6,696 bases of DNA from CAYLOP01 sp964385305 (GTDB lineage: Bacteria > Chloroflexota > Anaerolineae > Anaerolineales > E44-bin32). The stretch spans positions 1-6,696 of the forward strand of contig CAYLOP010000162.1 of assembly GCA_964385305.1 (NCBI GenBank). Direction: 5' to 3'. The notes under the pieces are model-generated. The model did no database searches, was not told the DNA's origin, and worked only from the letters and a program-made list of their open reading frames with translations. The position numbers and the translations under genes were made by a program. Position 1 is the first letter of the stretch. Each line of letters starts with the position of its first letter. This document shows positions 1 to 5,959 of the stretch, piece by piece.

Positions 1-78
1 AATGTAACCTATCCCCAATAAGCAGGCGAACAGGATCGGAGCAAATCTCGATTGAATGACGTCTTTTAACGATTGCAT
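1..78 (-). CDS. N-terminus of a putative membrane protein (partial, runs off left edge)
   Basis: Reading the minus strand from the ATG at 78-76 gives 26 codons that stay open to the window edge, beginning MQSLKDVIQSRFAPILF and continuing into a hydrophobic run (residues about 13-26, APILFACLLGIGYI). A short polar N-terminus followed by a membrane helix is typical of polytopic membrane proteins such as glycosyltransferase-39-like or transporter families, but 26 residues cannot decide the family. A GGAG ribosome binding site lies at 87-84, five bases before the ATG, and supports this start. A promoter candidate lies just upstream (93-120). It is transcribed away from everything else in the window. 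Its existence is fairly likely; its function is unknown. Confidence 0.55.
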   Translation of the reverse strand, partial: MQSLKDVIQSRFAPILFACLLGIGYI

Positions 79-92
79 AACGTCTCCAGGGC

Positions 93-120
93 ATTACACA
101 AACGGGTGAGATGGGGTCAA
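93..120 (-). promoter_or_regulatory. Promoter candidate for the left-edge membrane gene
   Basis: On the minus strand TTGACC (120-115, 5 of 6 to the sigma-70 -35 consensus) is separated by 16 bases from TGTAAT (98-93, 5 of 6 to the -10 consensus). The expected start of transcription is near 86, only about 8 bases before the ATG at 78, so the transcript would be nearly leaderless and part of the GGAG site could be lost. The match was made by eye; a longer transcript from a promoter further upstream is possible. Confidence 0.4.
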
Positions 121-435
121 GTGTATCGATAGAAGGATGCATTGACAAGCTAAAGAGGTCTTCCTCCTCTTACCTGGATTTGGATTTCTTGAAAGTCAAA
201 TGTGTGCGCGCAATCCCAATAGGACTTTTCCCGACCACGATCCGTGCATCTTGCATTAGCACTCATAAGCCCGATTATCACCTGCTGCGTTAGACCAAGA
301 AGGGCGATCCAGGTTTTCACGCAGGATCGCCCTTTTTCTGTTTACGAAAGCTTCAGGGTAGACACCGGGCATCCATGACAACACCCAGCAGCGCGCACCT
401 CAACCTGGATGGGTGTGGGATTCTGAATTCACGTA
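121..435. other. Non-coding stretch with one strong terminator
   Basis: No convincing gene is present. A 60-codon plus-strand frame (111-293) has no recognisable domain, is Ser-rich, lacks a good ribosome binding site and overlaps the promoter of the minus-strand gene at the left edge. A perfect TTGACA occurs at 142-147 on the plus strand, but no -10 box follows at a usable distance. A 6-bp hairpin (153-158 with 166-171) and a 7-bp inverted repeat (381-387 with 410-416, ACACCCA/TGGGTGT) are visible without an obvious role. The only clear signal is the terminator at 297-337, listed separately. Confidence 0.5.
297..337 (+). terminator. Rho-independent terminator, possibly bidirectional
   Basis: AGGGCGATCC (301-310) and GGATCGCCCT (324-333) form a perfect 10-bp GC-rich stem with a 13-base loop. 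On the plus strand the stem runs straight into a T tract (333-337, then C). Outer A-T pairs (297-300 with 334-337) could lengthen it. On the minus strand the stem is followed by TCTTGGTCT, a weaker U-rich stretch, so it may also end transcripts of the lipoprotein gene whose stop codon is at 436-438, about 100 bases away. No clear plus-strand gene precedes it. Confidence 0.8.
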
Positions 436-1140
436 CTACTCTTCGATCAGGATGGAATGCAACATATCCCCATAAACACTGGCGTTCGCGCTGTTGACCT
501 CCGGATCCATCGCGACGCCCGTGACAATCCACACGTTTTCTGACGCGGCTAGCACGAGTAAAAAGCCCTCGGCTGGGGCTTCCGGAATGATGGATTTAAA
601 TGCCCGCAGCGCACCCGTAAAGCCCGATATGGGGCGCGTATACATGTCACCCAGCTCATATTCCGAGGCTGCTTCGACCTGCTCGGAGATGTAGGTGAGC
701 ACGTTTTCTGAGGAGCTCACATCCATCCCCTCCGGAATCATTGCATCGCTCGCGGGAAACATCTCGAACATCAGGGAGCTCTGGATATCCTCATCCACGG
801 TAGAATCCACAATTTCGAAGATGGCCCCCATCCCCGGCTCCACCATCTCGATGCCCACCTGCCAGGTTTCGGGATAGCTCATCGAAAAGCCGATCTCATC
901 CTGGCGGTATTCCAGCCATGTCGAGGGGACGTTGGCATTCCCCATCGTGGGCAACCCCTCTGCCTGCGGTTTATTTGCGTTCAGGGATGCACACGCCCCC
1001 GCGCTGATGGCGAGGATGAGGATCATGGCAGCATAGATCAACCTTTTAGTTATTTGCTGGATTGAAAGGGCTGCGCCCACCCGTGCATGTGACGAGCCTA
1101 CTTTTCGAACCCCTGCGGTGATGTTGCGTGGTTCGTGCAT
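436..1140 (-). CDS. Predicted lipoprotein with PsbP/DUF1795-like domain
   Basis: This 234-residue protein is predicted to be exported and lipid-anchored. An N-region with K/R residues precedes a hydrophobic stretch (about 34-48, LIYAAMILILAISAG) that ends at Cys50 in AGAC, an acceptable though not ideal lipobox. A short spacer leads to GFSMSYPETWQV (84-95), the opening motif common to PsbP-like/DUF1795 proteins, which have an alpha-beta fold and often occur as bacterial lipoproteins of unknown role. The protein ends in a helix (about 219-232, NASVYGDMLHSILI) usual for this fold. The frame stays open upstream to 1269, but GGAGGAG at 1152-1146 places the start at ATG 1140-1138 (6-base spacing) or the adjacent ATG 1143-1141. 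It stands alone, 302 bases from the aminopeptidase gene. Gene call is firm; fold is from motif recognition; biological role is unknown. Confidence 0.8.
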   Translation of the reverse strand: MHEPRNITAGVRKVGSSHARVGAALSIQQITKRLIYAAMILILAISAGACASLNANKPQAEGLPTMGNANVPSTWLEYRQDEIGFSMSYPETWQVGIEMVEPGMGAIFEIVDSTVDEDIQSSLMFEMFPASDAMIPEGMDVSSSENVLTYISEQVEAASEYELGDMYTRPISGFTGALRAFKSIIPEAPAEGFLLVLAASENVWIVTGVAMDPEVNSANASVYGDMLHSILIEE

Positions 1141-1215
1141 CATATACTCCTCCATGGTGTCACAGCGGGGATTCAAAAAAAGTCGGCCTGCGCGCGTGCA
1201 GCGCCTGTGGAATTC

Positions 1216-1245
1216 ACCCGCCTTGGCCGCAATAAGAAGGCGGGT
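1216..1245 (-). other. 9-bp hairpin in the leader of the lipoprotein gene
   Basis: ACCCGCCTT at 1216-1224 is the exact reverse complement of AAGGCGGGT at 1237-1245, with a 12-base loop between them. It lies between the TATAAT candidate (1293-1298) and the ribosome binding site (1152-1146). It could be a transcript-stabilising or attenuating structure. It does not resemble any riboswitch class I recognise. Confidence 0.45.
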
Positions 1246-1292
1246 TTCGCCCATGGGTCTCGGGCGCATGACGTACCGCCGTGTATGGAAGC

Positions 1293-1298
1293 ATTATA
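1293..1298 (-). promoter_or_regulatory. Perfect -10 box (TATAAT) candidate for the lipoprotein gene
   Basis: The plus strand reads ATTATA at 1293-1298, so the minus strand shows TATAAT exactly. It sits about 150 bases before the lipoprotein start at 1140. The best -35-like hexamer nearby (CTGAAC, 1318-1313) is only 14 bases away and matches 3 of 6, so this would be a -10-dependent or activator-dependent promoter if real. Confidence 0.35.
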
Positions 1299-1442
1299 AA
1301 CGAACATAGGGGGTTCAGGGTCTCTTTGTAAGAGGCATCGATATCATGGACAATGGTTCCTTAGCCCTGGGGAATCCTTACACGCTCCCATAGCATATTG
1401 CCGATCGTGAAACTCGTGCACGTACCGGTGAGCTTCAAATTT

Positions 1443-2549
1443 CTACGCAGCCTTGAACTCGCCCGACTCGTAGAACAACTCACCATCGATCCAGATCTGG
1501 CCGCCCTGATGCATGTCGCAAAGCAGGTCCCAATGTATGGCGCTCTCGTTCAGCCCGCCGGCCTCAGGGAAACCCCTGCCCAGCGCCAGATGGATCGTCC
1601 CGCCGATCTTCTCATCGAAGAGGATATTCTTGGTGAAGCGGTCGACGTTCTCGTTCGTCCCGATTCCCAACTCACCAACGTACTTGGCACCCTCATCGAT
1701 CTCCAACTGTTCGAGCACCTTATCCTCGCCCTTCTCGGCCGTGGCCTCAGACACCCGCCCATGTTCGAAGTGCAACTCAATGCCGCCGGCTTCCCACCCA
1801 TAAACCAGGGTTGGGTAACTAAAGCGGATCCAGCCTTTTACAGAATCCTCCACCGGGCTGGTGTAGATCTCGCCGTCGGGCATATTGAAGTGTCCGCTGG
1901 CATTGATGAAGTTCCGCCCCTCGATCGACATGCGCAGGTCGACATTGGGCCCCTGGATGCGGACATCCTTCTTGCCGAGCAAGCTTGCGACCAGCTTGTC
2001 CTGAGTTGCTTCCATCGCTCGCCATTGCGCAACCGGATCTTCCTGGTCCGCGAACGTCGTCCGGAAGAGGAAGTCCTCAAACTCGGTCAGGCTCATCTCA
2101 GCATCCTGGGCATAGGCATGGGTGGGATAGAGCGATCCCACCCAGCGCAGATCGCCGCTCGCGGTGCGGTCGATGTAGATTTTCATCAAACCGGCGCGCG
2201 CTTGCTGGGCAATTTGCCGCTTCTTTGGATCGGTGTTTGTAAGACTGCGGGTATTGCTCTGGCTCCACAAGTACACAAAGCACTCGAATTCCTCGTAAAC
2301 CAAGGTCTCCATGGGTGTCAGGAAACGCAATTGATCCTCGTTCGCCTCGGCGTAGAAGACATTCTGAAAATATTCAAGCCCAAGGTTAAGGATCGGATAC
2401 CCACCGGCGCGCAAGACCTCGCGGATTAACTCGGTCAGCAGCGGTGTTGCGACCGGATTGGCGATAAGCGCCACTCTGTCTTTCGGCTGCACGCGCATCG
2501 AGTGCTGCACGAGAATTCGGGCCAAATTTGAAATACGTGGGTCGGTCAT
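1443..2549 (-). CDS. M29 family metallo-aminopeptidase (AmpS/AmpT/PepS type)
   Basis: A cytoplasmic, probably zinc- or cobalt-dependent exopeptidase that removes N-terminal amino acids from peptides. The 368-residue protein has the M29 layout: an alpha-beta N-terminal domain (about 1-190) and a catalytic C-terminal domain. The conserved family motifs are visible: NMPDGEIYTSP (222-232), VGELGIGTN (291-299), the GGTIHLALG block (316-324) and SAIHWDL (336-342). By family comparison the metal ligands should be Glu227, Glu293, His320, His339 and Asp341, all present, so the enzyme looks active. There is no signal peptide. The length is slightly below the roughly 400-410 residues of classic AmpS/PepS, but no motif is missing. 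AGGAG at 2562-2558, eight bases before the ATG, supports the start. It is a single gene divergent from the dynamin-like GTPase. Family assignment is secure; substrate preference cannot be read from the sequence. Confidence 0.93.
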   Translation of the reverse strand: MTDPRISNLARILVQHSMRVQPKDRVALIANPVATPLLTELIREVLRAGGYPILNLGLEYFQNVFYAEANEDQLRFLTPMETLVYEEFECFVYLWSQSNTRSLTNTDPKKRQIAQQARAGLMKIYIDRTASGDLRWVGSLYPTHAYAQDAEMSLTEFEDFLFRTTFADQEDPVAQWRAMEATQDKLVASLLGKKDVRIQGPNVDLRMSIEGRNFINASGHFNMPDGEIYTSPVEDSVKGWIRFSYPTLVYGWEAGGIELHFEHGRVSEATAEKGEDKVLEQLEIDEGAKYVGELGIGTNENVDRFTKNILFDEKIGGTIHLALGRGFPEAGGLNESAIHWDLLCDMHQGGQIWIDGELFYESGEFKAA

Positions 2550-2616
2550 CCTATCTTCTCCTAGCTCGGCGTGTTATCCATCCTGGCCGAAGTTTTTTCT
2601 ATAGTGTTTTCCCCCA

Positions 2617-2622
2617 AGTATA
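2617..2622 (-). promoter_or_regulatory. Weak -10 candidate for the aminopeptidase gene
   Basis: The minus strand shows TATACT (2622-2617, 5 of 6 to TATAAT), which would start transcription near 2610 and give a leader of about 60 bases before the ATG at 2549. The -35 position (AACCTT or neighbouring frames) has no good match, so this is only a tentative call. Confidence 0.25.
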
Positions 2623-2707
2623 CGCTCTCTTCTGTCGTTAAGGTTCATTTCTTGCCAATCGGATGAAAAACGCGCGTGGGGCGCCTGCCAATCTGCGGAT
2701 ATCGAGC

Positions 2708-2726
2708 ACGAATTATTTGAATTCGT
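2708..2726. repeat. Perfect inverted repeat ACGAATT-N5-AATTCGT, candidate regulator site
   Basis: Two 7-base arms are exact reverse complements (2708-2714 and 2720-2726) separated by ATTTG. The site lies upstream of the GTPase promoter candidate; its centre (2717) is about 68 bases before the expected transcription start near 2785, a position typical for activator binding. It is AT-rich in an otherwise GC-rich region. No T tract follows on either strand, so it is not a terminator. Confidence 0.4.
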
Positions 2727-2749
2727 ATGCTTGAGCAGAAATCACATCC

Positions 2750-2778
2750 TTGGATGCCGTATACCTCTGAGATACAAT
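2750..2778 (+). promoter_or_regulatory. Promoter candidate for the dynamin-like GTPase
   Basis: TTGGAT (2750-2755, 3 of 6 to the -35 consensus) is followed after exactly 17 bases by TACAAT (2773-2778, 5 of 6 to the -10 consensus). Transcription would begin near 2785, about 40 bases before the ATG at 2825. The weak -35 box fits a promoter helped by an activator, and an inverted repeat is present upstream at 2708-2726. Confidence 0.45.
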
Positions 2779-2786
2779 TCATATGT

Positions 2787-2816
2787 GGCTCCACCCTTTA
2801 GGGGCGTAGCCGGAGG
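2787..2816 (+). promoter_or_regulatory. Leader hairpin abutting the ribosome binding site of the GTPase gene
   Basis: GGCT (2787-2790) pairs with AGCC (2808-2811), and CCC (2794-2796) pairs with GGG (2801-2803) around a TTTA loop; extra C-G pairs in between are possible with single-base bulges. The stem ends directly at the GGAGG ribosome binding site (2812-2816), which stands eight bases before the ATG. The GGAGG fixes the start codon; the regulatory effect of the hairpin is a guess. Confidence 0.4.
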
Positions 2817-2824
2817 CGTATTCC

Positions 2825-4585
2825 ATGACCTTTACCTCATTACTGAAGAGACATCAAAAGCACATCTGGACCGAGGAGCAAACCCTGCTCCAAAGCATGC
2901 TCGAGACGCTCAAGGATTGGGAGCCTGACGGGTCTGATCTCGATCACCTGCGCGATGCGCTCCACCAACTTCACGAACTTTTCCTGCTCGTCGTTGTCGG
3001 CGAGTTCAACAGCGGTAAATCCGCCCTCATTAACGCCCTGCTCGGTGCTCCCTATCTCAAGGAAGGCGTCACGCCGACAACCGACCGCGTTTACATATTA
3101 CGATACGGCGAGCAAGGACCACCCGTCTACGTACGCGAGAACGTGCACGCCCTACAGTTCCCCGTCGACATGCTGCGGCAGGTACACATCGTCGACACAC
3201 CCGGCACGAACGCTGTGTTGCGCCACCACGAAACCATCGTGCGTGAATTCGTCCCACGCAGCGACATGGTGATCTTCGTGACCTCCGCCGACCGCCCCTT
3301 CACAGAGAGCGAGCGCGCTTTCTTGGAAGGCATCCGTCAGTGGGGCAAGAAAGTGGCAGTGGTCATCAACAAGATCGACATCCTCGATTCACCCGAGGCT
3401 GCTCAGGAGGTGCAGGCGTTCGTGCTCGACCAAGCCCGCCGCTTGCTCGATTTCGAACCCGAGATCTTCCCCCTGTCGGCGCGGGCTGGCTTGCGCGCCG
3501 CACCAAGCTCCTCCGATGGCGACCAGTCAGACGTGCAAGGTTTTCGGACCTTCCAGGCGTACTTAGAAAGCACGCTCACCCGTGAGGGTGTGATCCGCCT
3601 GAAGCTGCTCAACCCGTTGGGCGTCGCGCTCAAGGTAGCCCAGGATTATGGCGAACTGGTTCGCTCGCGCTTGAAGGTCCTCACAGAAGACACCCAGACC
3701 TTGTCCGCCGTGGAACGCCAGATCGAGCTCTACCAAACCGACACCCAAGCGGAATTCGGCCGCCACACGGCCCGCATCGAGAACGACCTGCTGCAGATGA
3801 GCCTGCGCGGCGAAACCTTCCTCGACGATCATATGCGCCTGCTCAAGATCGCCGACATGCTGCGCAATCAACGCATGCGCGCCGCCTTTGAGGCGGAGGT
3901 CGTGGGCGACACACCCGAACGCGTCGAGGCTCACGTACAGGAGGTGATCGACTGGCTGGTGGAGCGTGAGCTGGCGCTGTGGCGCCAGACCGCCGAGAAC
4001 CTGGGTCGCCGGTCGGAGACCGAAGCGTTGCACGACGCCGCCCGCCATGCCTCCGGCGGTTTCTCCTACAACCGCCGCCAGTTGCTCGACAGCATTGGTG
4101 CAAAGGCTGAGAGGGTGATCCGCGGGTACGATCGTCAGGTAGAGGCGCAGCGCCTCACCGACACGTTGAAGGAATCCGTCGCCATGGTCGGGCTGGTGGA
4201 GGTGAGCGCGATCGGTCTGGGCCTGATACTTAAGGCGATCCTGACCACGGCCGCAGCCGATGCCACCGGCATTCTCGCAGCCGGCGTTCTCGGCGTGCTG
4301 GGGCTGGCCATCATCCCCTTCCGGCGCGGCGTAGCCAAGCGCGAGTTCCGCCGCAAGATGGAGGAGTTGCGATCCAACCTGGGTAAAACGCTCTCTGAGA
4401 GTTTCGCACGCGAGCTCCAGCGCTCCGTCGACCGCTTGCGCGAGGCGCTCGCCCCATACCGACGCTTCGTGGTGGGCGAACAAGAGCGCATGCAAAGCAT
4501 GCAGTCCTTTCTAGACGAAACCATCGCCCAGGTGAATTCATTGCAAGCGGAACTCGAAACAGGGGTAGAAGGATCGTCAGAATAA
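2825..4585 (+). CDS. Dynamin-like GTPase with C-terminal membrane hairpin
   Basis: A 586-residue large GTPase of the bacterial dynamin-like protein family, expected to bind and remodel the inner membrane. The GTPase domain (about 54-225) shows all G motifs: P-loop GEFNSGKS (59-66), switch threonines TPTT (83-86), DTPG (124-127), NKID (182-185) and a G5-like SAR (218-220). A long, charged, helix-rich stalk follows (about 245-450). Residues about 453-475 and 480-499 are two hydrophobic segments separated by AAAD, like the membrane paddle of cyanobacterial BDLP. A basic stretch (FRRGVAKREFRRK, 499-511) and a further helix (to about 578) follow, as expected for the returning stalk. It is shorter than Nostoc BDLP (about 690 residues) and there is no second dynamin gene beside it. 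The start is fixed by GGAGG at 2812-2816. It is a single gene with its own promoter candidate. Family is secure; role (membrane repair, fusion, cell division or phage defence) is open. Confidence 0.9.
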   Translation: MTFTSLLKRHQKHIWTEEQTLLQSMLETLKDWEPDGSDLDHLRDALHQLHELFLLVVVGEFNSGKSALINALLGAPYLKEGVTPTTDRVYILRYGEQGPPVYVRENVHALQFPVDMLRQVHIVDTPGTNAVLRHHETIVREFVPRSDMVIFVTSADRPFTESERAFLEGIRQWGKKVAVVINKIDILDSPEAAQEVQAFVLDQARRLLDFEPEIFPLSARAGLRAAPSSSDGDQSDVQGFRTFQAYLESTLTREGVIRLKLLNPLGVALKVAQDYGELVRSRLKVLTEDTQTLSAVERQIELYQTDTQAEFGRHTARIENDLLQMSLRGETFLDDHMRLLKIADMLRNQRMRAAFEAEVVGDTPERVEAHVQEVIDWLVERELALWRQTAENLGRRSETEALHDAARHASGGFSYNRRQLLDSIGAKAERVIRGYDRQVEAQRLTDTLKESVAMVGLVEVSAIGLGLILKAILTTAAADATGILAAGVLGVLGLAIIPFRRGVAKREFRRKMEELRSNLGKTLSESFARELQRSVDRLREALAPYRRFVVGEQERMQSMQSFLDETIAQVNSLQAELETGVEGSSE

Positions 4586-4589
4586 CAAC

Positions 4590-4620
4590 GCGGGAATTGG
4601 AAATGAGGTTGCCCGCTTTA
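4590..4620 (+). terminator. Weak terminator candidate after the GTPase gene
   Basis: GCGGG (4590-4594) and CCCGC (4612-4616) form a 5-bp GC stem with a 17-base loop followed by TTTA, starting five bases after the TAA stop. The stem is short and the T tract poor, so efficiency would be low. Other small repeats in this convergent intergenic region (a CAAGCA/TGCTTG palindrome at 4655-4667, and GTGGG/CCCAC at 4736-4740 with 4749-4753) lack T tracts. Confidence 0.3.
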
Positions 4621-4794
4621 ATACGAAAACCCCCTTCGCCCCATACGTTCATCGCAAGCAATGCTTGAGAGTATTATTGAGTAATTAATCTCACGAGTTG
4701 TTGAAGTAGCAACTACAGGTGCAGGCTCGATCTTCGTGGGTGAGGACGCCCACTGCAGCTGGGCTCCATCCATCGAGGTTCAAAGCCGCAATAG

Positions 4795-4826
4795 AAAATG
4801 CGATGGAACGGTCATCGTTCCATCGC
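4795..4826 (-). terminator. Rho-independent terminator of the Met-rich lipoprotein gene
   Basis: GCGATGGAACG (4800-4810) and CGTTCCATCGC (4816-4826) form a perfect 11-bp stem with a 5-base loop. On the minus strand the stem is followed by ATTTTCTATT. It starts 28 bases past the stop codon (4857-4855) of the minus-strand lipoprotein gene, the expected spacing. Confidence 0.75.
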
Positions 4827-4854
4827 CGATTGGAATTCTGTGTCGTGGTTCTTC

Positions 4855-5730
4855 TTACTCCGGCTTGATCTCGATGCCACACTTCTCCAGCCAATCGCCG
4901 CCCATCATGCCAAAGAACTCAGACATCCCGCCGAACATCTCTTCGAATTCCCCCATCAACTCTGATTGTCCGAGCGCCCCCATAGCCCCCTCCGCCTCAT
5001 CCAGGCTTTCGCCCATCGTCTCAAGGCTTATTCCGCCCGCCGCAGACCAGACCGCGAACTGCACGCTCATCGACTCCATGTATCCCATGGGATCTGCATC
5101 GAAATCGGTGATGAGCGCTTCCATGCAGAGACATTGGGCGAGTTTAAGGAGGTCGCCCGAGGCCAGCGAACCCACATAGTACGCTGAACCAGTGCTGGGT
5201 ATCGAGCGATCGGCATCGATGCAGACCACGTAGGGGCTCAACTCCCCTGTCTCTCCGGCAGCTAAGGTGATCGACACAGCCTGGATCACCATCAAACGCT
5301 GCTCTCCGCTGTCATCATCTGGCTGGTAGATCAAGCCGCATGGGATGGTCACCTCGATCGGCGCGCTCGTTGGGTTGGTCACCCGTACGGTGAGGATCGG
5401 GCCGGAGGTGTTCCCCTCCGCGACCGAAATCACCTCATCCAGCACGGCGCCGCCCAGGCCCCAAATCCCTGGATCGATCGCAGCAGGCGCATCCGTCGCT
5501 GTTGGTTCGGTCTCAGGCGGTTTTGAAACAGGCGTTACCGTCGCTCCTGTTCCTTCGGTAAGATCTTTCTCAGGTGGCTCCGGCCCACTCTCAGGGGGTT
5601 GTGCGCCGCAGGCACCCAGCATGAGGATGAGTATAAGGACACCCGCTGCCCAGGCTACAAATCGCCTTCTCGTAAATTTCCTTCGGGTTAGAACTTCCCC
5701 GCGCCTTGGTCCTGAGTTTAGATACTTCAT
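4855..5730 (-). CDS. Predicted lipoprotein with twin-arginine-like signal and Met-rich tail
   Basis: I do not recognise a named family for this 291-residue protein. Its N-terminus has two tandem twin-arginine-like motifs, TRRKF (15-19) and RRRFV (21-25), then a hydrophobic core (about 24-37) and the lipobox LGAC with Cys41, so it is probably exported and lipid-anchored, perhaps by Tat. Residues 42-85 are a Pro/Glu/Thr-rich disordered spacer. Residues about 90-235 look beta-rich, with Cys131 (IPCGLIY), Cys170 (YVVCID) and CLC at 200-202; the VQFAVW segment (223-228) resembles motifs in surface domains of Chloroflexota proteins, which is only an impression. The tail (about 237-280) is rich in Met, Glu and Gly, with Cys284 near the end. 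The frame is open to 5802, but GGAGG at 5744-5740, nine bases before ATG 5730-5728, fixes the start. Promoter and terminator candidates flank it, so it is transcribed alone. Gene and export are likely; function unknown. Confidence 0.78.
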   Translation of the reverse strand: MKYLNSGPRRGEVLTRRKFTRRRFVAWAAGVLILILMLGACGAQPPESGPEPPEKDLTEGTGATVTPVSKPPETEPTATDAPAAIDPGIWGLGGAVLDEVISVAEGNTSGPILTVRVTNPTSAPIEVTIPCGLIYQPDDDSGEQRLMVIQAVSITLAAGETGELSPYVVCIDADRSIPSTGSAYYVGSLASGDLLKLAQCLCMEALITDFDADPMGYMESMSVQFAVWSAAGGISLETMGESLDEAEGAMGALGQSELMGEFEEMFGGMSEFFGMMGGDWLEKCGIEIKPE

Positions 5731-5801
5731 CACTTCTCTCCTCCTCCCCTTAGCTGAGGTCTCAAATAGCTTCAACATAGGGAAACTAAAAGTTGGTCTC
5801 A

Positions 5802-5814
5802 CAATCTAAGATTG
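5802..5814. repeat. Palindrome CAATCT-A-AGATTG at the predicted transcription start
   Basis: Two 6-base arms (5802-5807 and 5809-5814) are exact reverse complements around one central A. The site overlaps the expected transcription start (near 5812) of the minus-strand lipoprotein gene, where a bound repressor would block initiation. The single-base centre makes it a poor RNA hairpin, so a protein-binding site is the better reading. Confidence 0.3.
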
Positions 5815-5818
5815 CTCA

Positions 5819-5846
5819 ATCATAAAGGAAATCTACTTTCTTGCAA
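5819..5846 (-). promoter_or_regulatory. Promoter candidate for the Met-rich lipoprotein gene
   Basis: On the minus strand TTGCAA (5846-5841, 4 of 6) is followed after 16 bases by TATGAT (5824-5819, 5 of 6). The expected transcription start is near 5812, giving a leader of about 80 bases before the ATG at 5730. It is back to back with the nitroreductase promoter candidate at 5960-5988. Confidence 0.45.
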
Positions 5847-5959
5847 CCCCTTCTCGATCGCCGAAACGCCCACCCTACTAGTTCTTCTTTCCCCGTAATC
5901 CATTCCATTCTACGCTGTTTTGACTCGCGATCTTCCTGGACATTGTTTAGAGGCCCTTC

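Larger units (their letters stand above)
1141..1442 (-). other. Intergenic region with long leader of the lipoprotein gene
   Basis: No gene is supported here. On the minus strand a perfect TATAAT lies at 1298-1293, but no good -35 hexamer is found 16-18 bases upstream. Transcription starting near 1286 would give a leader of about 145 bases. Within that leader ACCCGCCTT (1216-1224) and AAGGCGGGT (1237-1245) form a perfect 9-bp hairpin with a 12-base loop; neither side has a long T tract, so it is not a standard terminator. No clear terminator follows the aminopeptidase stop codon (1445-1443). Confidence 0.4.

Noticed and set aside
142..147. Perfect TTGACA on the plus strand
   Set aside because: No -10-like hexamer follows at 15-19 bases, where the sequence is pyrimidine-rich without a TATAAT-like match.
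111..293. 60-codon plus-strand frame ending just before the terminator
   Set aside because: There is no clear ribosome binding site or domain, the composition is Ser-rich and irregular, and it overlaps the promoter of the opposite gene. It is kept only as part of the finding on the orphan terminator.
1398..2429. 343-codon plus-strand open frame
   Set aside because: It is antisense to the M29 aminopeptidase, whose catalytic motifs are intact and which has a good ribosome binding site. The frame has no recognisable domain or ribosome binding site and is explained by the codon bias of the real gene.
3563..4495. 310-codon minus-strand open frame
   Set aside because: It lies wholly opposite the stalk region of the dynamin-like GTPase, and its translation (rich in His, Gln, Ala and Leu) looks like the complement of GC-biased codons, not a real protein.
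4736..5179. 147-codon plus-strand frame
   Set aside because: It is antisense to the C-terminal half of the Met-rich lipoprotein and runs through its terminator hairpin; Ser/Pro-rich translation is typical of a shadow frame.
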